This document shows positions 51,517 through 59,053 of a stretch of 64,000 nt of DNA, piece after piece; position 1 is the first letter of the stretch, and the number at the start of each line of letters is the position of its first letter. The notes under the pieces are model-generated. The model was not told the DNA's origin. It did not search any database and saw only the letters and a list, made by a program, of their open reading frames with translations. Source of the stretch: Sinosporangium siamense (lineage in GTDB: Bacteria > Actinomycetota > Actinomycetes > Streptosporangiales > Streptosporangiaceae); contig NZ_BOOW01000038.1 of NCBI RefSeq assembly GCF_016863435.1, positions 1 through 64,000 on the forward strand. Direction: 5' to 3'. The position numbers were made by a program, and so were the translations under genes.

Positions 51517-52813
51517 GGCCCTGCCTGTCGCGCTGATGGTCCTGGTGGCCGGCACAGCCGGACTGCTGGGCTGGCGGCACTGGCACTACCGGTCCTTCTG
51601 GCCGATAGTCGGCTTCCCCCTCGTGGCGATCCACATTCGCGCCACCTGGCGCCGAGTGGCCCTCGGCTGCGGGCTCACCAAGAAGCGACAACGCTGGTGG
51701 TTCACCACCGTCCCCAGCCTGATCGCCTCCACCGGCATCGTTCGAGTACGGCGGCGCTTCCAACGCGTCGCCGTAGACACCAAGCCGTCCATGGGCATCC
51801 CGATGCCGACCCGGTTCGGCTGGCGCGTCACCCTGCACACCCTTGAGGGACAGATCCCCGAAGACTACGCGCAAGCGGCCGAACGCCTTGCCCACTCCTG
51901 GGGCATCCACGCTGTACGCGCCACCTCGCCTCGCCCCGGGCGGGTCGTTCTGACCGCGACCGTGCGCGACCCGCTGGTCGAAGTCAATGACTCGCCGCTC
52001 TCCGTTGAGCTGCTCAAGGTCGCCGTGGGTCGGTTGGAGACCGGTCGGCCATGGGAGATCGACTTCCGCACCGTCCCACACTGGTTGAACGCGGGCGCCA
52101 CCCAATCCGGCAAATCCAACCTGGCGAATGTCCTGCTCATCGGATTGGCGCCGCAACCGGTCGCCCTGGTTGGCTTCGACCTCAAAGGCGGGGTCGAGTT
52201 CACCCCCTACGCACCTCGCCTATCAGCGCTGGCGACATCTCGGGCCGAATCGGTGAGCCTGCTCGATGACCTCGTAGCGCTGATGGCCTCCCGGATGGAC
52301 CTGTGCAGGACGAGCGGCGTTCGCAACGTCTGGCAACTCGGCTCTGCCGTACGACCTGTCCCGATCGTGGTCTTGATCGATGAGCTGGCAGAGCTGTACC
52401 TGATGGCCGACAAGTCCGAGAAGGATCAGATCGCCAAGACCTCTACGGCGATGCTGCGCGTGGCCCAACTCGGGCGGGCGTTCGGGATCTACCTGTTCCT
52501 GTCAGGTCAGCGGATCGGCTCCGACCTCGGCGTCAGTGTCACCGCCTTACGCGCCCAGTGTTCCGGGCGAATCTGCCACCGGGTCAACGATCCTGAGACC
52601 GCGGCCATGACCCTCGGGGACCTCGATCCCTCCGCGCTGATCTCCGCTCGGGCCATTCCCGCAGAAACACCAGGGGTCGCAGTGGTTGCAGGCCAAGACG
52701 GCCGGTGGTCCCGCGCAAGGTCCTTCTTCGTTTCCCAGCAGGCAGCTGAACACGCTGCTCTCACGCACGCCGCTCTCGCCCCTTCCTGGGCGGAGATCAC
52801 AGCAGGCGCCTAG
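51509..52813 (+). CDS. FtsK/SpoIIIE-type DNA translocase (TraB/TraSA-like)
   Basis: 434 residues from TTG at 51509, overlapping the previous stop by 8 bp. Short N-terminal membrane segment (LMVLVAGTAGLLGW), then a RecA-like motor with Walker A AGATQSGKSN, Walker B IVVLIDELAELY and a LFLSGQRIGSDLGVS arginine-finger region. Such proteins move double-stranded DNA between mycelial cells during AICE transfer. Length is slightly under the usual 450-700. Confidence 0.9.
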   Translation: MPEALPVALMVLVAGTAGLLGWRHWHYRSFWPIVGFPLVAIHIRATWRRVALGCGLTKKRQRWWFTTVPSLIASTGIVRVRRRFQRVAVDTKPSMGIPMPTRFGWRVTLHTLEGQIPEDYAQAAERLAHSWGIHAVRATSPRPGRVVLTATVRDPLVEVNDSPLSVELLKVAVGRLETGRPWEIDFRTVPHWLNAGATQSGKSNLANVLLIGLAPQPVALVGFDLKGGVEFTPYAPRLSALATSRAESVSLLDDLVALMASRMDLCRTSGVRNVWQLGSAVRPVPIVVLIDELAELYLMADKSEKDQIAKTSTAMLRVAQLGRAFGIYLFLSGQRIGSDLGVSVTALRAQCSGRICHRVNDPETAAMTLGDLDPSALISARAIPAETPGVAVVAGQDGRWSRARSFFVSQQAAEHAALTHAALAPSWAEITAGA

Positions 52814-52873
52814 GAGACACCGAACAGGACCGACCTGAAGTGCTCAACGCCCAACCTATGAAAGGGGGAGACG

Positions 52874-53533
52874 ATGCGACGCTTCGCCGGCCGACTGCTC
52901 GACTCGGCACCGATTCTCGTGCTGGCGGTCATCGCGGGTGCCGGATCGTTCACCCACATACGCGACACCGCATACGAGAACGGCCAGGCCGGATGGATGT
53001 CCTGGGCCATCGCGGTCTGCATCGACCTCACCTGTGTCATGGCCGCCCGCGAGCGGCACAGGGACAAGAAGATCAATCGCGAACGCCGGGGGTGGATCTC
53101 CTGGCCCACCCTTGTACTGGCCGGCGGCGTCATCCTGTCCTTGGCCGCGAACCTCCACCAAGCCTCTCCATCCGTCTGGGGATGGATAACCGCTGCCACA
53201 CCTGCGGGTGCGTTCCTCATCGCGGTCTCGATGCTGGAACGCCGTGCGCTCGGCCTCGATCCTGCGCTCCGCCGCGAATCCGGGCCGTCGTCGTCCCTCG
53301 ACGTCCCCGAGCTGTCCTCGGCCACTGCTCACGTCGGCGAGGGCGAACCCGTCGACGCCGCTCCCCCGGCTCCGGCACTCCTCGACTACGCCCAACGCCT
53401 GGCCGACGAGCACCACGCCAAGCACGGCAGACCGATCACCAGCGATGCCCTTCGCGCCCGGCTCGGCGTCTCCAGCCAACTCGCCTCCGACTTACACCGC
53501 CACATCCACTCAACGGCGCAAGCCATCCGATGA
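52874..53533 (+). CDS. DUF2637 membrane protein (Spd-like)
   Basis: 219 residues. About four membrane segments in the first 125 residues (ILVLAVIAGAGSFTHI, MSWAIAVCIDLTCVM, LVLAGGVILSLAANL, WGWITAATPAGAFLIAVSM) match DUF2637. The C-terminal cytoplasmic part has an HTH-like HGRPITSDALRARLGVSSQL. DUF2637 proteins lie between translocase and replication genes in actinomycete plasmids and AICEs and are linked to intramycelial spread by position. Confidence 0.82.
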   Translation: MRRFAGRLLDSAPILVLAVIAGAGSFTHIRDTAYENGQAGWMSWAIAVCIDLTCVMAARERHRDKKINRERRGWISWPTLVLAGGVILSLAANLHQASPSVWGWITAATPAGAFLIAVSMLERRALGLDPALRRESGPSSSLDVPELSSATAHVGEGEPVDAAPPAPALLDYAQRLADEHHAKHGRPITSDALRARLGVSSQLASDLHRHIHSTAQAIR

Positions 53534-53546
53534 AAGGAACTCGCCC

Positions 53547-53945
53547 ATGACCGACCACCGAAAGGCCCTGACCAACGGACTTCGCGACCTGGCCGACTTC
53601 CTCGACAGCAACCCCGGCATCCCCGTCCCCCTGCACGGCGTCCCTATCCACTACTTCCCGCCGACCGCCGACGACGCGGAAATGACCGCTGCAATCGATC
53701 AGATCGCCTCTCTGCTCGGCTCACCGGTTTCTCAGGACTACCACTACAAGACGGGCATCCCCTTCGGCCCCGTCGTCTACGAGGCGATCGCCGTATTCGC
53801 CGCCAAGCGCGCTCAATACGAGGCGGATTCCACCTACTTCGGTTGCGTCACTCCAGATAACGCCGACGCGGCTGCCCAGAGCCACCCGAAGAGTGATCGC
53901 GACGGCGCCACCGGCCGGGACCGCAACAGGATTCGCTCCCGCTAA
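53547..53945 (+). CDS. small conserved AICE protein
   Basis: 132 residues from ATG at 53547 with GAAAGGA upstream; the longer open frame to 53208 is shadow of the DUF2637 gene. NGLRDLADFLDSNPGIPVPLHG and MTAAIDQIASLLGSPV are typical of a small protein found next to Rep in streptomycete elements. Function unknown. C-terminal tail is Arg/Asp-rich and disordered. Confidence 0.65.
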   Translation: MTDHRKALTNGLRDLADFLDSNPGIPVPLHGVPIHYFPPTADDAEMTAAIDQIASLLGSPVSQDYHYKTGIPFGPVVYEAIAVFAAKRAQYEADSTYFGCVTPDNADAAAQSHPKSDRDGATGRDRNRIRSR

Positions 53946-54039
53946 AACCAGGCGCCCCCGGCCTGGCCGCACATCCGCCAAGACGACCGCCAGGTCGGGG
54001 GCCATCCCTCCACCCGAACGAGTGAAAGGAGGTTCCATC

Positions 54040-55395
54040 ATGCCCACAAGCGCCACCAACGCGCACGCAATCCACGGCATGATCGCTCGGCTGAACCACC
54101 CGCAATACGACCGATGGGCCGCCCAGGTACGCAAATGCGGCGGTTGCCGCCAACCTGTCCGCCTACGCGGCAAGGTCGAACACTACGACCGTGCCACCGG
54201 CCGACTCCTCCACCGCTACAGCACACACCTTGAGCCCGACGGCTTCCTTCGTGTCCCCTGCAAAACCCGCCGCGCCTCCCGCTGCCCCGCCTGCGCCGAG
54301 ATCTACCGTGCGGACACCTACCACCTCATCCGTGCCGGCCTGACCGGCGGGAAGGGCGTGCCCGAATCGGTCGCCACCCACCCGTGCCTGTTCGTGACAC
54401 TCACCGCGCCATCCTTCGGCCCCGTTCACACCCACCGCGACGGCAAACCGTGTCGTCCCCGCCGTGATGCGCCCACCTGCCCGCATAGTCGCCTGCTGTC
54501 GTGCATGGCGCGGCACAGCGCTGACGATCCCCGTCTCGGCGAACCGGTCTGCTCCGGGTGCTACGACTACCCGGGCTCCGTTCTGTTCAACTCCGTCGCC
54601 CCGCTGCTGTGGAAGCGGTTCACCGACGCTCTCCGTGGACGCGTGGCCAAACTCATCGGCTCAACGCTGCGCGACTTGCGCCGACTGGTGACGGTCGCCT
54701 TCGCCAAGGTCGCCGAGTTCCAACGGCGGGGTGTCGTCCACCTGCACGCCGTTATCCGCCTCGACGGACCTGACGGCCCCACCTCGACGCCTCGGGCCCG
54801 TGTGGAAACCGAGCTGCTCACACAAGCCGTACGGCAGGCCGCGGGCGCCGTCACCGCCACCATCCCGGCCACGACCGGCCAACCTGCTCGCGTCCTGCGC
54901 TGGGGTGACCAACTAGACGTCCGGCCCATCACCCTCGCTGGAGAACTCACCCGGCAAGCCGTGGCCGGCTACATCGCGAAGTACGCCACCAAGGCGGCCG
55001 AGAGCACCGGCACCCTCGACCGGCGCATTCACCCGCTTGAAGATCTCACCGCGCTAGCCGTCCGTGACCACGTCAGGCGCCTCATCGCCGAATGCTTCCG
55101 GCTGTCGGAGGACGAGAGCCTTGCGCATCTCCGGCTGGCCGAATGGGCTCACATGCTCGGCTACCGCGGCCACTTCTCGACCAGGTCCCGCCACTACTCG
55201 ACCACCCTCGGCGAGATCCGCGTCGAACGCATCGACCACCTCAAGGCCGACGCCGTTGCCGCCAGCCGACTCCCCCACTTCGACGAGGACACCGCGCTCA
55301 AGATCGCATCCTGGACCTACGCGGGTAGCGGACTCTCACCGGGCGAGCAACTGCTGACCGCTTCTCTCACCGGTCACTTCGGGGGGCGCGTGTGA
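54040..55395 (+). CDS. repSA: HUH-type replication initiator (RepSA-like)
   Basis: 451 residues from ATG at 54040 with AAAGGAGG at ideal spacing; the open frame to 53893 is rejected. Two Cys pairs at the N-terminus (CGGCRQPV and RCPACAEIYRAD) suggest zinc binding. The HUH motif is VVHLHAVIRLDG, and the catalytic Tyr is likely in GYIAKYATKAAE. It matches rolling-circle Rep proteins of pSAM2-type AICEs, which replicate the excised circle. The symbol is used for the family, not a proven orthologue. Its stop overlaps xis by 4 bp. Confidence 0.88.
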   Translation: MPTSATNAHAIHGMIARLNHPQYDRWAAQVRKCGGCRQPVRLRGKVEHYDRATGRLLHRYSTHLEPDGFLRVPCKTRRASRCPACAEIYRADTYHLIRAGLTGGKGVPESVATHPCLFVTLTAPSFGPVHTHRDGKPCRPRRDAPTCPHSRLLSCMARHSADDPRLGEPVCSGCYDYPGSVLFNSVAPLLWKRFTDALRGRVAKLIGSTLRDLRRLVTVAFAKVAEFQRRGVVHLHAVIRLDGPDGPTSTPRARVETELLTQAVRQAAGAVTATIPATTGQPARVLRWGDQLDVRPITLAGELTRQAVAGYIAKYATKAAESTGTLDRRIHPLEDLTALAVRDHVRRLIAECFRLSEDESLAHLRLAEWAHMLGYRGHFSTRSRHYSTTLGEIRVERIDHLKADAVAASRLPHFDEDTALKIASWTYAGSGLSPGEQLLTASLTGHFGGRV

Positions 55396-55577
55396 CGCAA
55401 CTCCTCCTGACCGTGCCCCAAGCCGCCCAATCCCTCGGTATCTCCCGCAGCAAGTTCTACGAACTGATCACCTCCGGAACGGTCGCCTCCATCAAGATCG
55501 ACGGCTCGCGACGCGTCCCCGTCTCCTCCCTTCAGGAGTACATCCAAGAACTGCTCACGAAAGGAGCGGCAGCATGA
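55392..55577 (+). CDS. xis: excisionase
   Basis: 61 residues from GTG overlapping the rep stop (GTGA). A MerR-like winged HTH_17: LTVPQAAQSLGISRSKFYEL, VASIKIDGSRRVPVSSLQEYI. Size, fold and position between rep and int identify the recombination directionality factor that, with Int, excises the element. It overlaps int by 4 bp. Confidence 0.9.
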   Translation: MTQLLLTVPQAAQSLGISRSKFYELITSGTVASIKIDGSRRVPVSSLQEYIQELLTKGAAA

Positions 55578-56794
55578 CCAAGCCTCGGGCGATGACTCCT
55601 GACGAGCCGAACAGAAAGCGGAAAGTCGTTCCCAAGCTTCGTGACGGCGTCATGAAACGCGGAGCCACCTGGTCCTACGTCATCCGCGTCAAGGACCCGG
55701 AGACCGGGCTGAGCAGGCCGCGGTGGGTGGGTGGCTTCGCCACAGAGAATGAGGCCAAGGCCGCCCGGGACGAGGCGCGTGTCAGCGCCTATCGTGGTGA
55801 ATACGTCGACCGGAACACCATCACGGTCGGCCAATACCTTGACGAATGGCTCGAAGCACACGCCGTGGCGATCAAGCCGAAGACCCTCAAGGACTACCAG
55901 AACATCGTCACGCGCTACGTCAAGCCGCACATCGGCCTGCTTCGAATGCAGGCCATCCGCCCATCGACGGTCACAAAGCTGTACCGCGACCTGACCAAGC
56001 ACGGCGGGAAGGAAGGACGGGCACTGTCCTCCCGCACAGTCGACTACGTCCACGCCGTCCTCAGAAAGGCATTCCGTGACGCCGTGGAGGTTGACGAGAT
56101 CCTCGTGTCCAGCCCCATCGAAAAGGCCAAACGGCCACGTCGCGAAGTCGGCGAGCCAGGAACGGTGTGGACGACCACGCAGCTTAAGGCGTTTCTCAGA
56201 TCGGCCCGTGAGCACCGGCTGTGGACCTTCTTCCACTTGGCCGCCTACACCGGTGCGCGTCGCGGGGAGCTCCTCCATCTCCGGTGGGCCGATGTCGACC
56301 TCGACGGCAAGCAGATCACCATCACCGGCTCCACGGCCTTCATCGACGGCGAAAGGGTAGAGGGAACCACCAAGAGCGGCCGGAAGCGAATCGTCAGCCT
56401 AGATGCTGCCTCGGTCAAGGTTCTTCGTCTGCAAAAGAAGATGCAGGCCGCTGACAAACTAAAGGCCGGATCCGCATGGCGCGGCTCGACGGACCACGTG
56501 TTCACCACCGGCTGGGGCGAACCGATCCACCCGGACACGGTCAGCTCGCTATTCCCGATCCTGATCAAGCGGCACAACACCACGCATCCCGATGACGAGC
56601 TGCCTCGCGCCCGGCTTCACGACCTCCGGCACATTCACGCGACAACGCTCCTGCTCGCCGGCGTTCCCGTGCATGTGGTCGCGGCCCGTCTCGGCCACGC
56701 CGATCCTGCGATCACACTCCGTGTCTACGCCCACGTGGTCCGGGCGGCCGAAGCGTCGGCGGCCGACGTCTTCGCAAAGGCGATCGGCGACTGA
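55574..56794 (+). CDS. int: tyrosine recombinase/integrase
   Basis: 406 residues. N-terminal arm-binding region, SAM-like core-binding domain (ITVGQYLDEWLEAHAVAIKPKT) and a catalytic domain with Arg in AAYTGARRGELLHLRW, HDLRHIHATTLLLAG (HxxR), LGHADPAI (H) and nucleophile Tyr in LRVYAHV. Complete and colinear with AICE integrases. It recombines attP with the tRNA-Arg 3' end and lies 48 bp from attR. A broken 3' copy exists at 36189-36378. Confidence 0.95.
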   Translation: MTKPRAMTPDEPNRKRKVVPKLRDGVMKRGATWSYVIRVKDPETGLSRPRWVGGFATENEAKAARDEARVSAYRGEYVDRNTITVGQYLDEWLEAHAVAIKPKTLKDYQNIVTRYVKPHIGLLRMQAIRPSTVTKLYRDLTKHGGKEGRALSSRTVDYVHAVLRKAFRDAVEVDEILVSSPIEKAKRPRREVGEPGTVWTTTQLKAFLRSAREHRLWTFFHLAAYTGARRGELLHLRWADVDLDGKQITITGSTAFIDGERVEGTTKSGRKRIVSLDAASVKVLRLQKKMQAADKLKAGSAWRGSTDHVFTTGWGEPIHPDTVSSLFPILIKRHNTTHPDDELPRARLHDLRHIHATTLLLAGVPVHVVAARLGHADPAITLRVYAHVVRAAEASAADVFAKAIGD

Positions 56795-56805
56795 ACGATC
56801 ACCCT

Positions 56806-56830
56806 GTTAGCAAGGCTGTTAGCAAGATCT
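56806..56830 (+). promoter_or_regulatory. integrase arm-type sites, right
   Basis: GTTAGCAAG (56806) and GTTAGCAAGATCT (56818), 12 bp apart, between the int stop and attR. The same pair with equal spacing is at 36620-36644. A degenerate single copy, GCTAGCAAGATCT, remains at 36391 next to the integrase remnant. Confidence 0.65.
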
Positions 56831-56842
56831 CGACTCTGCCGT

Positions 56843-56943
56843 GAAACACTAAGGCCCGTGACCGGCGTTTCGCCTGTTCACGGGCCTTCTTATGTGGCGC
56901 GGCCGAGAGGACTCGAACCCCTAACCTTCTGATCCGTAGTCAG
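56843..56943. repeat. attR (right 101-bp direct repeat)
   Basis: Perfect copy of 36416-36516. Its right 49 bp are the 3' half of the intact tRNA-Arg. Directly repeated orientation with attL allows site-specific excision of the 20.4 kb between them. Confidence 0.95.
56851..56888. terminator. hairpin between int and tRNA-Arg
   Basis: Perfect 11-bp stem AAGGCCCGTGA/TCACGGGCCTT with a structured loop, located between the converging int gene and tRNA-Arg, so likely a bidirectional terminator. Confidence 0.78.
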
Positions 56944-56970
56944 ATGCTCTATCCATTGAGCTACGGCCGC
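56895..56970 (-). tRNA. tRNA-Arg (anticodon ACG)
   Basis: 76 nt cloverleaf: acceptor GCGGCCG/CGGCCGC, D arm GCTCAATGGATAGAGC, anticodon stem TCTGA/TCAGA around CTACGGA with ACG at 34-36, T arm AGGGGTTCGAGTCCTCT, G73 and encoded CCA. Its 3' half is the att core, and integration restores the sequence so the gene remains functional. Confidence 0.96.
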
Positions 56971-57180
56971 TTGCCTGTCCCGGTTGGCCTTGTGGTCTCT
57001 CGGGCTGAAAGAACTCTACCAGACCTCACATGGGTGCTAGAGCCAATAATTGCCCGGCCCAGACCACTCAGCTGTGTCCTCTGAGGTGAGGGTGGCGACG
57101 GCGGGTGGGGTGTGTACATCGTTTGGTGGATGGGGATCCCCGTCTAGGGCTGGAGGAGGAATGGCTGGTCAGGTGGTGAG

Positions 57181-58344
57181 ATGGGGGGTATGAAACGTGA
57201 CTCGCTGATGGCCGTGGGGGTCTTCTGTGTGGGTCTGTTGATGATCTTTGGTGGGGCGCATGCGTCGCGGGGGTACCCGGACTACATGTTGGTCGGGCCG
57301 CTGTTGCTGGTCTCGGTTGGGGTGGTGATACGGCGGCGGGCACCGGTTGGGGCGTTGGTGGTTGGGTTGGTGGGGATCGCGGGGGATTTGGTGTTGGGGC
57401 CGTCCACGGGGACGGTGCTGATCTTTACCGACAATCTCTACTCCGCGGCTCTGTACGGTCCCCGCCGGCTGGCCCGGTGGATGTTGTGGATTGCGGCGCC
57501 GGTCGTGGTGGTGTCGGGCGTGGTCGCGCTGGTGTTGAACCAGGGGTGGATCTCGATTTTGTTGTGGACTGTGCAGGCGGGGCTGGTGATTTTGACGCCT
57601 ATCACGACGGCGGTGATTGTGCGGCAGCACTGGGATCAGGTGCATCTGGAGCGGGAGCGGGCGGAGCAGATGGCCCGTCTGGCGGAGTTGGACAGGCGTG
57701 CGGCGGTGGTGGCGGAGCGTAGCCGGATGGCTCGCGAGCTGCACGACATGATTGCCAACCACTTCAGTGCGATCGCCATTCAGTCGACGGCTGTGCTGTC
57801 TCGGAACGATTTGGAGACGCCGGTGGTGCGGCGGGTGCTGGAGTCGATCAGGGAGAACAGCGTCGAGGGCATGAGTGAGATGCGCACCATGATCGGGCTG
57901 CTGCGTCAGGACAACGACGAGGTGGAGGCGGTCAGGCACCGGCTGGCCGATGCAAACCAGCTGGTCGAGAGGTCGCGGCAGGCGGGAGTGCGTGTGGAGT
58001 TGCGGATTTCGGGGGTGCCCAGGGATCTGCCGGCGGCGATGGATCTGGCGGGTTATCGCATTGTGCAGGAGGCGTTGACCAACGTGCTGAAGCATGGGGA
58101 GGCCAAGGGGCTGGTGTCGATCGATTATGAGGACGATCGGATTGTCGTGGTGATCGAGAATCCGGTGGCGGAGCGTACGGCTGTGCTTCCGGGGGCCCAG
58201 TCGGGGCTGATCGGGATGAAGGAGCGGGCCTCGCTGGTCGGCGGGACGCTTGAGGCAGGGCCTTTTGACGGCGGGTGGCGGGTCCGGGCTGAGTTTTCCC
58301 AGTCGGCCGCCCCGAAGATCCCCGCGCGGAAGATGGATTCATGA
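57181..58344 (+). CDS. sensor histidine kinase (HisKA_3 type)
   Basis: 387 residues; an ATG at 57190 is an alternative start. Five or so membrane helices (about 10-150), a short coiled coil (HLERERAEQMARLAELDRRA), phospho-acceptor His in RSRMARELHDMIANHFSAI, and an HATPase with EALTNVLKHGEA, VVIENPVAE and GLIGMKERASLVGG. The DxGxG loop is replaced by ENPVAE, a common variant. It overlaps its response regulator by ATGA. Confidence 0.92.
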   Translation: MGGMKRDSLMAVGVFCVGLLMIFGGAHASRGYPDYMLVGPLLLVSVGVVIRRRAPVGALVVGLVGIAGDLVLGPSTGTVLIFTDNLYSAALYGPRRLARWMLWIAAPVVVVSGVVALVLNQGWISILLWTVQAGLVILTPITTAVIVRQHWDQVHLERERAEQMARLAELDRRAAVVAERSRMARELHDMIANHFSAIAIQSTAVLSRNDLETPVVRRVLESIRENSVEGMSEMRTMIGLLRQDNDEVEAVRHRLADANQLVERSRQAGVRVELRISGVPRDLPAAMDLAGYRIVQEALTNVLKHGEAKGLVSIDYEDDRIVVVIENPVAERTAVLPGAQSGLIGMKERASLVGGTLEAGPFDGGWRVRAEFSQSAAPKIPARKMDS

Positions 58345-58973
58345 TTCGAGTGCTGGTCGCGGATGATCACGCCGCGGTGCGGGCCGGGATCGTGTTGATC
58401 CTTGACGGGACCGACGATATTGAAGTCGTGGGTGAGGCGGCGGACGGTGAGCAGGCCGTGGCGATGGCCATGGAGCTGGGGCCCGATGTGGTGTTGATGG
58501 ATGTCCGCATGCCGCGCATGGACGGGATCGCCGCGACCAGGGCGCTTGGCGGGGTCACCGATGTGCTCATTCTGACGACGTTCGATATCGACCAATACGT
58601 TTTCGGGGCGCTGCGGGCGGGCGCGGCCGGCTTTCTGTTGAAGAACACCGACGCCGATGCGCTGGTGGAGGCGGTGCGTTTGGTGGCTCGGGGGGAGGGG
58701 CTGATTTCGCCGTCGGTGACTCGGAAGTTGATCGCTTCGTTCGCCTCGTCGCCGGCGGAGCCGCGCGAGCGGTATGACCTTTCGCGTCTCACTCCCCGGG
58801 AGCGGGAGGTGTTGATGTGCATTGGGCGGGGGCTTTCCAACGCTGAGATCGCCGAGGAGCTCTTTATGGCCGAGGCGACCACTAAGACGCATGTCAGCCG
58901 GCTGCTGCACAAGCTTGGGCTGCGCAGCCGGGTGCAGGCGGCGATCATCGCGCAGGAGATGCAAGAGACGTAG
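58341..58973 (+). CDS. NarL/FixJ-type response regulator
   Basis: 210 residues. Receiver with DD8-9, Asp54 (VVLMDVRMP) and the FLLKN lysine; C-terminal LuxR HTH with LTPREREVLMCIGRGLSNAEIAEEL and EATTKTHVSRLLHKLGLRSR. Translationally coupled to the kinase upstream. Target genes unknown. Confidence 0.93.
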   Translation: MIRVLVADDHAAVRAGIVLILDGTDDIEVVGEAADGEQAVAMAMELGPDVVLMDVRMPRMDGIAATRALGGVTDVLILTTFDIDQYVFGALRAGAAGFLLKNTDADALVEAVRLVARGEGLISPSVTRKLIASFASSPAEPRERYDLSRLTPREREVLMCIGRGLSNAEIAEELFMAEATTKTHVSRLLHKLGLRSRVQAAIIAQEMQET

Positions 58974-59053
58974 GGAATGCGGGAGGCGCAGGGAATGCCG
59001 GAGACGAGGGCGGATCTGCGTAGAGGATCGGCCGGGGAGCGGTAGGGAGGTTC

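Larger units (their letters stand above)
36416..56943. mobile_element. AICE-type integrative and conjugative element in tRNA-Arg
   Basis: Approximately 20.5 kb bounded by 101-bp perfect direct repeats, with the intact tRNA-Arg at the right end and its 3' half duplicated at the left. The right end has the actinomycete AICE order: FtsK-like translocase, DUF2637 protein, Rep, xis, int. A GntR repressor and NUDIX protein are also typical, as in pSAM2-like elements. Cargo occupies about 37-47 kb. All recognisable maintenance functions look intact, so excision and transfer are plausible. Confidence 0.9.
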
